From NCBI GenBank assembly GCA_000155435.1, contig DS990263.1:360300-424299 (forward strand): DNA of 64,000 nt. The letters run 5' to 3'. Positions within the stretch are counted from its first letter, which is position 1, and each line of letters begins with the position of its first letter. This DNA comes from Clostridiales bacterium 1_7_47FAA. Lineage in GTDB: Bacteria; Bacillota; Clostridia; Lachnospirales; Lachnospiraceae. Positions 17,736 through 26,744 of this stretch are shown here, piece by piece. A program made the position numbers and the translations under genes. The notes under the pieces were generated by a model. It saw only the letters and a list, made by a program, of their open reading frames with translations, did no database searches and was not told the origin of the DNA.

Positions 17736-18728
17736 ATGATCCATATTCTGCTTATGATATTAAAAATAATCGGAATCATCCTTCTGGTCATCCTGGGAAT
17801 CCTGCTGGTGCTCATACTTGCCGTACTGTTCGTTCCGGTCCGGTATAAGGCTGATTTTTCCTGGCATGGGGAGCCGGATCTGTCCCTGAAGGCCAGCTGG
17901 TTTTTGCATCTGCTTTCCTTCCGCGCGATTTATACGAAGGAGGGCCTGAAGTTCGTGGTCAGGGTCCTGGGCATCAACCTGTTAAGGAAGCATGACAGGG
18001 ATGCCTTAAAGGACGCGGCGGATGCGGTGAAAGACGGGACGGAGGATGTACTGGGCCAGGAGGAACAGACCCTGTATGATGAACTGGAGGAGGACGAGGC
18101 CAATTTCAGGAAATCAGCGCAGGAGCGGAAGGCTTCGGGCGGATACGTGGAAGCGGATGAAGGAAATATATCCGGGGGAACACAATCCGAAGGAACCAAT
18201 GCCCCGGATGATCCGGAGACGGACGGGGAGAAGGCGGCCGGGAAGGATACTGCCCCTGTTTTTGGAACACTTCTGTCCCTTCCCGGGCGGATTAAGTCCC
18301 GGGCAAAGGCCCTGTGGGAAAAACTTAGGTTTTCTTTTACACGCATCCGTGATAAGCTAAAAGGGATGCAGGCGTTTGCGCTGGACAAGAAGGCTTGGCT
18401 GGAGGACGAGAAGAACCAGGCCAGCCTTAAGCTGCTTTACAGGCAGGTGAAACGGCTGGTTGCCCATATCTGGCCGCGAAAGGCTAAGGGAAGCGTCACA
18501 TTCGGCTTTGACGACCCCTATACCACGGGACAGGTGCTTCAGGCCGTAAGCCTGATTTATCCGTTCTTTCATAAACAGCTTGCCGTATACCCTGTGTTTG
18601 ATGACAAGGTATTGGATGCAGAGGGTAGTTTTAAGGGCAGGGTACGTCTGGCCTATCCTTTGTGGCTGGCATTTCAGGTGTTCATGGATAAACATACCCG
18701 CAGGATGATCCGCGGTTTTATAAAATAA
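17736..18728 (+). CDS. DUF2953 membrane protein (YtfI-like)
   Basis: One N-terminal membrane helix (about residues 3-33, very rich in I, L and V) is followed by VPVRYKADFSWHGEPD, the opening of the DUF2953 domain, a charged low-complexity linker (about residues 95-165) and a C-terminal part with FGFDDPYTTGQVLQAVSLIYPF, which is also family-typical. In Bacillus the equivalent gene (ytfI) is next to gerW (ytfJ), as here, 18 bases apart. A role in spore formation or germination is inferred from this conserved neighbourhood; the molecular function is unknown. Confidence 0.8.
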   Translation: MIHILLMILKIIGIILLVILGILLVLILAVLFVPVRYKADFSWHGEPDLSLKASWFLHLLSFRAIYTKEGLKFVVRVLGINLLRKHDRDALKDAADAVKDGTEDVLGQEEQTLYDELEEDEANFRKSAQERKASGGYVEADEGNISGGTQSEGTNAPDDPETDGEKAAGKDTAPVFGTLLSLPGRIKSRAKALWEKLRFSFTRIRDKLKGMQAFALDKKAWLEDEKNQASLKLLYRQVKRLVAHIWPRKAKGSVTFGFDDPYTTGQVLQAVSLIYPFFHKQLAVYPVFDDKVLDAEGSFKGRVRLAYPLWLAFQVFMDKHTRRMIRGFIK

Positions 18729-18746
18729 AAGAGAAGAGGACATACT

Positions 18747-19175
18747 ATGGCAGAGAATCAGTTCACATCTACAATAGAAACATTATTCAAGGGCATGGAC
18801 CAGTTTGTCACCACCAAGACCGTGGTGGGAGAGCCTGTGCAGGTTGGAGAGACCATCATTGTCCCCCTCATTGACGTAACCTGCGGAATGGCGGCCGGAG
18901 CATTTGCAGAAGGCGCAAAACAGAAGCAGAAGGGCGGAGGAGGAATGAGCGCCAAGATGAGCCCCAGCGCTGTCCTTGTAATCCAGAACGGGGTCACCAA
19001 GTTAGTCAATGTGAAGAACCAGGATGCCATCACAAAGGTGATTGACATGGCTCCGGACTTCATCAATAAGTTCATGGGCGGCAAGCCGGCGGTGTCGGAT
19101 GAGACCGTGCAGGCTGCAAAGGACACTGCATCTGCCTATGATACGGGTAAAACCGAACACATGGATATAAAGTGA
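18747..19175 (+). CDS. gerW: GerW family sporulation protein (YtfJ)
   Basis: GerW/YtfJ proteins are forespore products needed for proper germination in Bacillus. The 142-residue protein starts MAENQFTSTIETLFKGMDQF and carries TKTVVGEPVQVGETIIVPLIDVTCG, then a glycine-rich stretch (KQKGGGG) and SPSAVLVIQNG, the spore YtfJ pattern. The C-terminal tail is longer than the core family. It is preceded by the DUF2953 gene and followed by a small membrane ORF and a terminator. Confidence 0.93.
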   Translation: MAENQFTSTIETLFKGMDQFVTTKTVVGEPVQVGETIIVPLIDVTCGMAAGAFAEGAKQKQKGGGGMSAKMSPSAVLVIQNGVTKLVNVKNQDAITKVIDMAPDFINKFMGGKPAVSDETVQAAKDTASAYDTGKTEHMDIK

Positions 19176-19294
19176 CTGAAGGAAATGGATCCGGCAGGTA
19201 AAGGCAGGTAAAATAAGCGGCAAAGGTAATGAATCCCGGATTTCTGCATATGATGAAGTATAGCTTGTTGCAGAATGGGGGATATGATTAAGAT

Positions 19295-19432
19295 ATGAGA
19301 AGAATATGCGGTCTTATGCTGTTCTGCTTCGGATTTGGGATGGCAGTGCTGCTCTTTATTCCGGAGACAATCTTTACTTTCCTGTTCGTTATCGGCTGTC
19401 TTGTATTGGGATATAATCTCTTTTGCTGTTGA
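19295..19432 (+). CDS. Small hydrophobic membrane protein (45 residues)
   Basis: The frame starts MRRICGLMLFCFGFGMAVLL, continues through a Pro-Glu turn (FIPE) and a second hydrophobic segment, and ends NLFCC. It predicts two short membrane helices with positive residues at the N-terminus. A GGGGGAT stretch lies 15 to 20 bases upstream, so the ribosome binding site is imperfect. It stands between gerW and a strong terminator, so it would be the last gene of the gerW transcript. Similar tiny proteins occur in Clostridia; the function is unknown. Confidence 0.5.
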   Translation: MRRICGLMLFCFGFGMAVLLFIPETIFTFLFVIGCLVLGYNLFCC

Positions 19433-19470
19433 TGGAGCGGTTCGAAGAGGAAGTAAGATAGGTATACAGG

Positions 19471-19508
19471 GCCATCCTGCAGTATCTAGTACTGCAGGGT
19501 GGCTTTTT
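19471..19508 (+). terminator. Terminator of the gerW transcript
   Basis: A 14-bp stem (19471-19484 with 19490-19503, one G-U) with a TCTAG loop is followed by TTTTT. Confidence 0.9.
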
Positions 19509-19558
19509 GGCGCGGAAGCCCTTTTTATAAACAGATTCTTTTATAAACAATTAAAGAA

Positions 19559-19591
19559 GGCATTGTAAAAGCTATTAAGCTTCACAATGCC
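19559..19591 (-). terminator. Terminator of rpmB
   Basis: GGCATTGT and the matching ACAATGCC enclose a further AGCT/AGCT stem; read on the minus strand the hairpin is followed by TTCTTTAATT, directly behind rpmB. Confidence 0.75.
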
Positions 19592-19618
19592 CTCAGACGC
19601 TACCCGGATTCTGTTTCA

Positions 19619-19804
19619 TTAAGCCCTCTCTACAAGGCCTGAACGTAAGCAGGAAGTACATACGTACATTCTCTGGGTTCCACCGTTAACCTTGACTTTA
19701 ACGGACTTAACATTAGCTTTCCACATCTTGTTGGATCTTCTATGGGAATGGCTCACTTTGTTACCGAAATGAGCTGCCTTTTCACAGATTACACACTTAG
19801 CCAT
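19619..19804 (-). CDS. rpmB: 50S ribosomal protein L28
   Basis: The 61-residue basic protein begins MAKCVICEKAAHFGNKVSHS and contains the zinc-type cysteine pairs CVIC near the start and CTSC near the end, the C+ form of L28. The frame extends seven residues upstream, but AAGGAGG is correctly placed for the ATG ending at 19804. It is divergent from the Asp23-fakA genes, the same arrangement as rpmB-yloU-yloV in Bacillus. Confidence 0.97.
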   Translation of the reverse strand: MAKCVICEKAAHFGNKVSHSHRRSNKMWKANVKSVKVKVNGGTQRMYVCTSCLRSGLVERA

Positions 19805-19973
19805 ACTATTGCACCTCCTTAGCACGTTACTTGAATTCTTCCATTAAGAAAAATCCACAACAAATGTATGATACCAGAAAGTGATAAAATTTGCAAGTGA
19901 AAAAACAAAAATTTATTTCTTTTTTTCAGAAAATAGTGTATACTGTCTCTAGTAAATGAATGGAGGCATGTGT

Positions 19974-20330
19974 ATGAAGGGAAGAATCAGCAATAAGATG
20001 GGCGAAATACAGATCAACCCGGACGTGATTGCTTTATATGCAGGAACCATAGCGGTAGAGTGTTTTGGCATTGTCGGGATGGCGGCAGTCAGTATGAAGG
20101 ACGGGCTGGTCAAACTGCTTAAAAGAGAGAGCCTGACCCATGGAATTAATGTGGTTATTAATGATAACAGGATATCCTTTGATTTTCATGTAATCGTATC
20201 CTATGGGGTCAGCATATCCGCAGTATCTGACAACTTAATCGAAAGCGTGAAATATAGAGTAGAGGAATTCACCGGCATGGAGGTTGAGAAAATCAACATC
20301 TTTGTGGAAGGTGTGAGAGTGATTGATTAG
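19974..20330 (+). CDS. Asp23/Gls24 family protein (YloU-like)
   Basis: A 118-residue protein of the Asp23/Gls24 envelope-stress family, with ISNKMGEIQINPDVIALYAG, FGIVGMAAVSMKDG and a C-terminal VEKINIFVEGVRV. The frame opens at 19956, but GGAGG at 19959-19963 points to ATG 19974, which gives MKGRISNK. It lies 13 bases before fakA; in Bacillus yloU and yloV have the same order. The role is probably envelope-related and linked to fatty-acid metabolism, an inference from conserved context. A TATACT at 19939-19944 may be its -10 box, without a good -35. Confidence 0.88.
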   Translation: MKGRISNKMGEIQINPDVIALYAGTIAVECFGIVGMAAVSMKDGLVKLLKRESLTHGINVVINDNRISFDFHVIVSYGVSISAVSDNLIESVKYRVEEFTGMEVEKINIFVEGVRVID

Positions 20331-20343
20331 GAGGAAGTAACTT

Positions 20344-22044
20344 GTGGGTATAAGTACAATTGATGCCGGGAAATTAAAGAACGCCTTCCTGGCAGGAGCA
20401 AAAGGCCTGGAGGCCAAGAAAGACTGGATTAACGAACTGAATGTGTTCCCTGTACCTGACGGGGACACGGGGACGAATATGACGCTTACGATCATGGCGG
20501 CCGCAAGGGAAGTGGCGGAACTGGAGAATCCGACCATGGACCAGCTGGCAAAGGCCATTTCCTCAGGTTCCCTAAGAGGGGCCAGGGGTAATTCGGGGGT
20601 TATCCTTTCACAGCTTTTAAGAGGTTTTACAAAGGAAATAAAATCCGTAACAGAGATTGATACCACAACCCTGGCCAACGCCATGGTGAGGGGGACTGAA
20701 ACAGCATACAAGGCTGTCATGAAGCCCAAGGAAGGAACCATACTGACGGTTGCAAAGGGTATGTCGGATAAGGCCCTTGAGATGGCATCCAAGACAGATG
20801 ATATAGAGGAATTTGCAAGGGAAGTCATTGCTTACGGCGACTATGTACTGGACCAGACGCCGGAGATGCTTCCCGTATTAAAGCAGGCAGGCGTGGTGGA
20901 TTCCGGCGGCCAGGGCCTGATGCAGGTGGTGAAAGGCGCATTTGACGGACTCACAGGCAGGATGGCCGATGTTTCGCTGGATGCGGTTCCTGAGCAGAAG
21001 GGACCGGCGGCGCAGAAGCCCCAGGCAGCCTCCCTGACGGATATTGACACGGCGGATATCAAGTTTGGATACTGCACGGAATTCATCATCAATCTGGAAA
21101 AGGATTATTCAGACCAGGATGAAAACCAGTTAAAGTCCTATCTGGAATCCATCGGTGACTCACTTGTGGTTGTGTCGGATGACGAGATTGTGAAGGTACA
21201 CGTGCACACCAACCATCCGGGGCTTGCATTTGAGAAAGCCCTGACCTACGGTTCCCTGTCCCGCATGAAGGTTGACAACATGAGGGAGGAGCATCAGGAG
21301 CGTATCATCAAGGACTCCGAACGGCTGGCAAGGGAACAGGCGGCCGGGAATGACGGGGATGTGGGGCAGCCTTCAAACGAGCGCAAGACATACGGATTCA
21401 TAGCAGTGTCAAGCGGCGACGGCCTCAGTGAGATATTTAAGGGAATCGGTGCGGATTACCTGATTGAAGGGGGGCAGACCATGAACCCCAGCACGGAAGA
21501 TATGCTCAACGCCATCGATAAGGTGAACGCAGACAATATTTTCATACTCCCCAATAACAAGAACATCATCATGGCGGCCCAGCAGGCAAGGGACCTGACT
21601 GAAGATAAGAACATTATCGTCATTCCATCCAAAACAGTGCCCCAGGGAATCACCGCCCTTGTAAACTTCATGCCTGACCTGTCAGCCGAGGATAACCTGG
21701 CTGCCATGACAGAGGAGATGGACAATGTAAAGACGGCCCAGATAACCTATGCGGTACGCACCACCAATATCGACGGAATGGAGATAGAGGAAGGGGATAT
21801 CATGGCTATCGGGGACCATGGGATGCTGGCAGCCGGCAAGTCCGTGGAACGGGTGGCAATGGATGCCTTAAAGTGCATGCTGGATGATGACTGCGAACTG
21901 GTCACCGTGTATTATGGAAGCGATGTGGTTGAGAATGCGGCAAAAGCCCTGGTGAGCCAGGCTGAGCAGATGTATCCGGATAAGGAGATTGAACTTCAGT
22001 ACGGAGGGCAGCCCATTTATTATTATATGATTTCCGCGGAATAA
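20344..22044 (+). CDS. fakA: Fatty acid kinase catalytic subunit (DAK2 domain, YloV/FakA)
   Basis: FakA phosphorylates fatty acids presented by DegV/FakB proteins so that exogenous fatty acids enter phospholipid synthesis. The 566-residue protein has the N-terminal DAK2 domain with VFPVPDGDTGTNMTLT (metal and ATP binding) and ARGNSGVILSQLLRG, a middle domain with VHVHTNHPG, and the C-terminal DegV-like domain. The start is GTG with AGGAGG nine bases upstream. No fakB (DegV) gene is visible in the window. recG lies a few genes downstream, as in Bacillus and many Clostridia, though sdaAB is missing here. Confidence 0.94.
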   Translation: MGISTIDAGKLKNAFLAGAKGLEAKKDWINELNVFPVPDGDTGTNMTLTIMAAAREVAELENPTMDQLAKAISSGSLRGARGNSGVILSQLLRGFTKEIKSVTEIDTTTLANAMVRGTETAYKAVMKPKEGTILTVAKGMSDKALEMASKTDDIEEFAREVIAYGDYVLDQTPEMLPVLKQAGVVDSGGQGLMQVVKGAFDGLTGRMADVSLDAVPEQKGPAAQKPQAASLTDIDTADIKFGYCTEFIINLEKDYSDQDENQLKSYLESIGDSLVVVSDDEIVKVHVHTNHPGLAFEKALTYGSLSRMKVDNMREEHQERIIKDSERLAREQAAGNDGDVGQPSNERKTYGFIAVSSGDGLSEIFKGIGADYLIEGGQTMNPSTEDMLNAIDKVNADNIFILPNNKNIIMAAQQARDLTEDKNIIVIPSKTVPQGITALVNFMPDLSAEDNLAAMTEEMDNVKTAQITYAVRTTNIDGMEIEEGDIMAIGDHGMLAAGKSVERVAMDALKCMLDDDCELVTVYYGSDVVENAAKALVSQAEQMYPDKEIELQYGGQPIYYYMISAE

Positions 22045-22088
22045 AGACAGTGGAGTAAAGACAAAGGAATGATAAGAGGACAGAATAT

Positions 22089-22697
22089 ATGGCAAGGTGG
22101 ACGAGAGATGAAAGGCTGGACCAGCCCCAGGACTTTGTCCGGTTCATGATGGAGGATTATCTGAATAAAGGCGGGTTTAAAAAGAAAATCCATAAAGGTG
22201 AGGAAGTGTGGCAGGAGGGTGAGGGATTCCTGGCCTCCGCACGGTTCATCCGGTACGAATATTCCGATGGCCTGTTCCATCTGGAGGCATGGATTGGCAA
22301 GCGCAGGGAGAATGCCCTGAAGGGATTTGTGGGCGCGCTGCCCAAGAAGATGTTCAGGGAAAGCCTGGAGGAGCTTATCCGGCTCCTGCACCAGCCGTTA
22401 CCGGAGGCCCGGGAAGGGGAAGCCGGAAGGGTGGTCACCATACAGGTGCCTGACCATGCAAAGTATGCGGTACCGGCCATGGTTGTTTCCATCGTGGGGA
22501 TTATAGTGGGGCTCATGCTGTCGCCTTTAGGAGGAATCCTTCTTGGGAGCGTGGGGATTTCACTTGGGCAGAATGCCAGGAATTCCAGTAAGGGCAATAT
22601 TGCCAGGGCCTCCGTCATCCTGGGGACAGTGGCCGTGATAGCCGCCCTTGTGGGCTATATACTTAATATGATATTTTTGTTTTCATTTTTTAAATAA
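22089..22697 (+). CDS. Uncharacterised membrane protein with cytoplasmic N-domain
   Basis: The first about 120 residues form a soluble charged domain (MARWTRDERLDQPQDFVRFM..., with a strand-rich LASARFIRYEYSDGLFHLEAWIG). Two or three membrane segments follow (about residues 130-150, 155-165 and 180-200), with GGILLGSVGISLGQNAR between them, resembling the small DUF4190-type repeats. No catalytic motif is visible. It lies 18 bases before the Bax-inhibitor-like gene, so both membrane proteins are probably made together. Confidence 0.65.
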   Translation: MARWTRDERLDQPQDFVRFMMEDYLNKGGFKKKIHKGEEVWQEGEGFLASARFIRYEYSDGLFHLEAWIGKRRENALKGFVGALPKKMFRESLEELIRLLHQPLPEAREGEAGRVVTIQVPDHAKYAVPAMVVSIVGIIVGLMLSPLGGILLGSVGISLGQNARNSSKGNIARASVILGTVAVIAALVGYILNMIFLFSFFK

Positions 22698-22715
22698 AGA
22701 GAGGAGAGATGATAT

Positions 22716-23420
22716 ATGAATGAAGAGATGATGAACCGGTCCTATGAAGTACAGGTAGAGAGGGAGTCCCTTGGACGCTACACGGCCAAGACCTTTGGCT
22801 GGATGTTTGCCGGCCTTCTGATTACCTTTGCGGTTGCGGTGGGCGGATTGTTTACAGGCGCCATAGCATATGTGTACTCCATTCCTTACTGGTACTATAT
22901 CCTGTTTGCAGCTGAAATCGGCGTGGTCCTGTTCCTTTCAGCCAGGATTGAGAAGATGTCCGTGGGATTGGCAAGGACCATGTTTTTCCTGTATGCCGTA
23001 TTGAACGGACTTGTGTTCTGCGCATACCTGATTATTTTTGACCTGACCATCCTGTGGATGGTATTCGGGATCACTTCCGTGTTCTTTGGAATCATGGCCC
23101 TTATTGGCTGGTTTGGGAATATCAACTTTGCAAAGCTCCGTCCATTCATGGTCGGCGGATTGATTTTCCTGGTGTTCTACTGGCTGCTGGCCATGTTTAT
23201 CGATTTGAGTGCATTTGAAACAGGGGTATCCATGTTCGGCATTTTCCTGTTCCTGATTTTCACTGCCTATGATACGAAGAAAATCCAGGCATATTATGAG
23301 TACTATGGCCAGGTTCCGGAGATGGCTGCCAAGGCTTCCATTTTCTCTGCGCTTCAGCTTTACCTGGATTTCATCAACCTGTTCATCTATCTGCTGCGCG
23401 TGCTGGGCCGCAGGAAATAA
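22716..23420 (+). CDS. Bax inhibitor-1/YccA family membrane protein
   Basis: A 234-residue integral membrane protein with about seven helices. It shows the BI-1 features RTMFFLYAVLNGLVF in the middle and the C-terminal FLIFTAYDTKKIQAYYE with a conserved Asp-Thr-Lys, ending in a positively charged tail (LRVLGRRK). Bacterial homologues such as YetJ are pH-sensitive calcium leak channels; the Asp in the last helices is the proposed gate. Ca2+ conductance here is inferred from the family. Confidence 0.9.
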   Translation: MNEEMMNRSYEVQVERESLGRYTAKTFGWMFAGLLITFAVAVGGLFTGAIAYVYSIPYWYYILFAAEIGVVLFLSARIEKMSVGLARTMFFLYAVLNGLVFCAYLIIFDLTILWMVFGITSVFFGIMALIGWFGNINFAKLRPFMVGGLIFLVFYWLLAMFIDLSAFETGVSMFGIFLFLIFTAYDTKKIQAYYEYYGQVPEMAAKASIFSALQLYLDFINLFIYLLRVLGRRK

Positions 23421-23453
23421 ACAATCACTAAAATCTATTGCCGGTTTCTTTAA

Positions 23454-23481
23454 GGCCCTGACAGTGTATTCTGTCAGGGCC
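23454..23481 (+). terminator. Hairpin after the Bax-inhibitor-like gene
   Basis: A perfect 11-bp stem, GGCCCTGACAG (23454-23464) with CTGTCAGGGCC (23471-23481), closes a six-base loop. No T-run follows, so it may terminate with help or stabilise the mRNA. Confidence 0.6.
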
Positions 23482-23495
23482 TGATGCAATTTAAT

Positions 23496-23661
23496 CTAGA
23501 ACGTGTTTGAAAATTCATTCCCGCCATCTGCACGCCCCACTTTGCGGCATATTTGGTCCCGATTCAGTCAACGTAGCCCGCTACGCCTCCCTCATCGGGA
23601 CCAAATCTCCCACAAAGTGTGACGCACAGCTGACGGAAAGCAATTTTCAAACACGCTCTAG
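23496..23661. mobile_element. MITE-like palindromic element of 166 bp
   Basis: Terminal inverted repeats of 20 bp (23496-23515 and 23642-23661, one mismatch) begin and end with CTAG. Inside, CACTTTG/CAAAGTG, TTTGGTCCCGAT/ATCGGGACCAAA and GTAGC/GCTAC make the whole element a long imperfect hairpin. It encodes nothing. Related fragments lie at 42061-42088 and 45057-45140, sharing AATTGCTTTCCGTCA. It is a non-autonomous element, presumably mobilised by a transposase outside the window. Confidence 0.75.
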
Positions 23662-23724
23662 CCAAAATCAGGAAATGATTGTATAATTCAATCATTGAAT
23701 CACCACAATGAAAGGGGAACACAT

Positions 23725-24603
23725 ATGTTAATCGGAGCATTGGAAGCAGGCGGAACCAAGATGGTGTGTGCCATTGGAAAAGAGGACGGAACGATTCTGG
23801 AGCAGATATCAATCCCAACCACCACACCCGAGGAGACCATACCGAAGCTGATTGGGTATTTTCAGGATAAGGAGATTGAGGCGTTGGGAATCGGGGCCTT
23901 TGGGCCGGTGGATGTGAATACGGAGTCCGGGACCTTTGGATATATCCTGGATTCACCAAAGCTGGCATGGAGACACAAGGACCTGGTGGGAGGCCTGAAA
24001 AAGGCCCTTGGCATACCGGTGGGTCTTGACACGGATGTGAACGGTTCCTGTCTGGGTGAAGTGACTTACGGCTGCGCCAAGGGCCTTGACAGTGTCATCT
24101 ATATCACCATTGGAACCGGAGTGGGAGTGGGCGTCTGGGTGAACGGCGGCCTGCTTCACGGCATGCTGCATCCGGAAGGAGGGCATATTTTCCTGCCGCG
24201 CCACCTGGAGGACCCGGACGGAGGCATCTGCCCTTATCACAGGAACTGCCTGGAAGGCTTTGCCAGCGGGCCTGCCATTGAGGCCAGATGGGGCAAAAAG
24301 GCAGTGGAACTGGTGGACATGCCTGAGGTCTGGGAACTTGAAAGCTACTACATCGCCCAGGCCCTGGTGGATTATATCCTGGTGCTGTCCCCACAGAAGA
24401 TCATCCTGGGCGGAGGCGTCATGCATCAGGAGCAGCTGTTCCCCATGATCCGGGCCAAGGTGCTTGAGATGTTAAACGGATATATTAATACGGAGGAGCT
24501 GGGGGATATGGACAATTACATTGTTCCGGCCAGCCTTAAGGATAATCAGGGCATCATGGGATGCATCAAGCTTGGACTCAATGCCCTTGAGGCATCACGA
24601 TAG
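23725..24603 (+). CDS. ROK family sugar kinase (fructokinase type)
   Basis: A cytosolic ATP-dependent hexose kinase. The N-terminus GALEAGGTKMVCAIG is the phosphate-binding loop of ROK kinases; ITIGTGVGVGVWVNG is the second glycine-rich motif, and HPEGGHIFLPRH...GICPYHRNCLEG is the zinc-binding module (one His and three Cys) seen in the fructokinase/YdhR branch. D-fructose, or possibly mannose, is the expected substrate. The frame opens at 23695, but AAAGGGG before ATG 23725 and the motif position support the shorter protein of 292 residues. It lies 24 bases before recG. Confidence 0.88.
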   Translation: MLIGALEAGGTKMVCAIGKEDGTILEQISIPTTTPEETIPKLIGYFQDKEIEALGIGAFGPVDVNTESGTFGYILDSPKLAWRHKDLVGGLKKALGIPVGLDTDVNGSCLGEVTYGCAKGLDSVIYITIGTGVGVGVWVNGGLLHGMLHPEGGHIFLPRHLEDPDGGICPYHRNCLEGFASGPAIEARWGKKAVELVDMPEVWELESYYIAQALVDYILVLSPQKIILGGGVMHQEQLFPMIRAKVLEMLNGYINTEELGDMDNYIVPASLKDNQGIMGCIKLGLNALEASR

Positions 24604-24627
24604 TTTTTCCAGGAGGTATATTGCTGC

Positions 24628-26685
24628 ATGTTAAACGGACAGCCGGTCCACTCATTAAAGGGGATTGGTGAGAAGACAGGTAAATTATTTGAAAAGCTTG
24701 GCGTTTTCAGCATTGACGACCTGCTTTCCTATTATCCAAGGGCTTACGATACGTATGAGGCCCCGGTGAGCATCGGCCAGCTGAAGGACCAGACAGTGAT
24801 GGCCGTGGAGTCGGTGCTTCTAAAGGGCGCTAACCTGGTCCGTTTGAACCATATCCAGATTGTGTCTGTACAGTTAAAGGATATCACAGGATCCCTGCAG
24901 GTGTCCTGGTATAACATGCCTTATATGCGCGCCAACCTGAAATCAGGGGAGACTTATGTATTCCGGGGCCGGGTGGTGAGAAAGCGTGGAAGGCTGGTCA
25001 TGGAACAACCCGAGGTATTTACGCCCGAGGCGTATGAGGCGGTGGCCCATTCCATGCAGCCGGTCTATGGACAGACCAGAGGACTCAGCAATAAGACGAT
25101 TGTAAAGGCACAGCAGCAGGCCCTTGAGGTGCGCAGGCTGGAACGGGAATATATGCCTGCCGGACTCAGAAGGAAGTATGAACTGGCGGAAATCAATTAT
25201 GCCATTGAACACATCCATTTCCCGGCAGACCGCACGGAACTGCTGTTTGCCAGGAAACGCCTTGTGTTTGACGAGTTCTTCATGTTCCTGGTGGGCGTAA
25301 GGCGGATGAAGGAACACAGGGAGGATAAGCATTCCCCCTATGTGGTCAAACGGGTGCAGGAGGCCAAGGCCCTTAAATCCTCCCTGCCCTACGCCCTCAC
25401 AGGAGCCCAGGAACGTGCCCTGGAGGAAGTGTACAGGGACATGGAGGGCGGGCTGGTGATGAACCGCCTGATTCAGGGCGATGTGGGTTCCGGTAAGACC
25501 ATCATTGCGATTCTGGCCCTGGTCCAGGCCGCATATAATGGATATCAGGGCGCCCTCATGGTGCCCACGGAGGTACTGGCAAGGCAGCATTATGAATCCA
25601 TGATTTCCCTTTTTGAGGCCCATGGCATCACGAAGGTTCCGGTGCTTGTGACCGGATCCATGACTGCTAAGGAAAAGCGCCTGGCCTATGGTAAAATAGC
25701 TGGCCACGAAGCAGATATCATAATCGGGACCCATGCCCTTATCCAGGAAAAGGTGGTTTATGACAATCTGGCCCTGGTCATTACGGATGAGCAGCACCGG
25801 TTCGGGGTGGGACAGAGGGAACTTCTCAGCACAAAGGGACAGGAGCCCCATGTGCTTGTCATGAGCGCGACGCCCATCCCAAGGACCCTGGCCATCATCA
25901 TTTATGGGGATTTGGACATCTCCGTCATTGATGAACTTCCCCAGGGCCGCCAGGCCATCAGGAACTGTGTGGTGGACCCGGGATACCGTCCAAAGGCATA
26001 TTCCTTTATCCAGAAACAGGTGGAGATGGGGCACCAGGCCTACATCATCTGCCCCATGGTGGAGGCCAGCGAGATGATTGAGGCCGAGAATGTGCTGGAT
26101 TACACAAAGTCCCTGCGGACAGAGCTTCCCTCCCAAATCGCGGTGGAATACCTTCACGGGAAGATGAAGGCTAAGGAAAAAAATGCAATCATGGAACGGT
26201 TTGCAGCAGGAGGGATACAGGTACTGGTATCCACCACGGTCATTGAGGTGGGCGTCAACGTACCCAATGCCACGGTGATGATGATAGAAAATGCAGAACG
26301 CTTCGGCCTTGCCCAGCTCCACCAGCTCAGGGGACGTGTGGGACGTGGGAAAGCCCAGTCCTACTGCATCATGGTCAACTGCTCCCATGACAAGGATACG
26401 GGGGAACGCCTGGACATCCTGAACCGTTCCAATGATGGTTTTTATATTGCGTCAGAGGACCTTAAGCTGAGAGGGCCGGGGGATATCTTTGGCCTCAGGC
26501 AGAGCGGGGACATGGAATTTAAGCTGGCTGATATTTTTACAGATGCCAATATCCTTAAACGGGTATCAGAGGAGGTGGACCTGCTTCTGGATAAGGATCC
26601 TCAGCTGGAGCTGGAGGAACACAGGGAGCTGAAGCGGAAAATTGAGGATTATCTGGGTACGAATTACGAAAAGCTGAATCTATAA
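24628..26685 (+). CDS. recG: ATP-dependent DNA helicase RecG
   Basis: RecG remodels stalled replication forks and branched DNA. The 685-residue protein has the N-terminal wedge/OB domain (about residues 1-235, with SLKGIGEKTGKLFEKLG), helicase domain 1 with Walker A GDVGSGKT near residues 288-295 and the Walker B equivalent DEQHRFG, the motif MSATPIPRT, and domain 2 with VEVGVNVPNA and QLRGRVGRGKAQSYC. An AGGAGGT site precedes the start. It is placed after fakA and the ROK kinase. Confidence 0.97.
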   Translation: MLNGQPVHSLKGIGEKTGKLFEKLGVFSIDDLLSYYPRAYDTYEAPVSIGQLKDQTVMAVESVLLKGANLVRLNHIQIVSVQLKDITGSLQVSWYNMPYMRANLKSGETYVFRGRVVRKRGRLVMEQPEVFTPEAYEAVAHSMQPVYGQTRGLSNKTIVKAQQQALEVRRLEREYMPAGLRRKYELAEINYAIEHIHFPADRTELLFARKRLVFDEFFMFLVGVRRMKEHREDKHSPYVVKRVQEAKALKSSLPYALTGAQERALEEVYRDMEGGLVMNRLIQGDVGSGKTIIAILALVQAAYNGYQGALMVPTEVLARQHYESMISLFEAHGITKVPVLVTGSMTAKEKRLAYGKIAGHEADIIIGTHALIQEKVVYDNLALVITDEQHRFGVGQRELLSTKGQEPHVLVMSATPIPRTLAIIIYGDLDISVIDELPQGRQAIRNCVVDPGYRPKAYSFIQKQVEMGHQAYIICPMVEASEMIEAENVLDYTKSLRTELPSQIAVEYLHGKMKAKEKNAIMERFAAGGIQVLVSTTVIEVGVNVPNATVMMIENAERFGLAQLHQLRGRVGRGKAQSYCIMVNCSHDKDTGERLDILNRSNDGFYIASEDLKLRGPGDIFGLRQSGDMEFKLADIFTDANILKRVSEEVDLLLDKDPQLELEEHRELKRKIEDYLGTNYEKLNL

Positions 26686-26744
26686 AGGATGCTTAAGAAG
26701 AGCCAAGGTATGCCGGCACATAGGAATGAAAGGAGAAATGCAGG

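Noticed and set aside
24943-26388. 481-codon minus-strand frame inside recG
   Set aside because: Antisense to all RecG helicase motifs; His/Gly-rich translation typical of a shadow frame.
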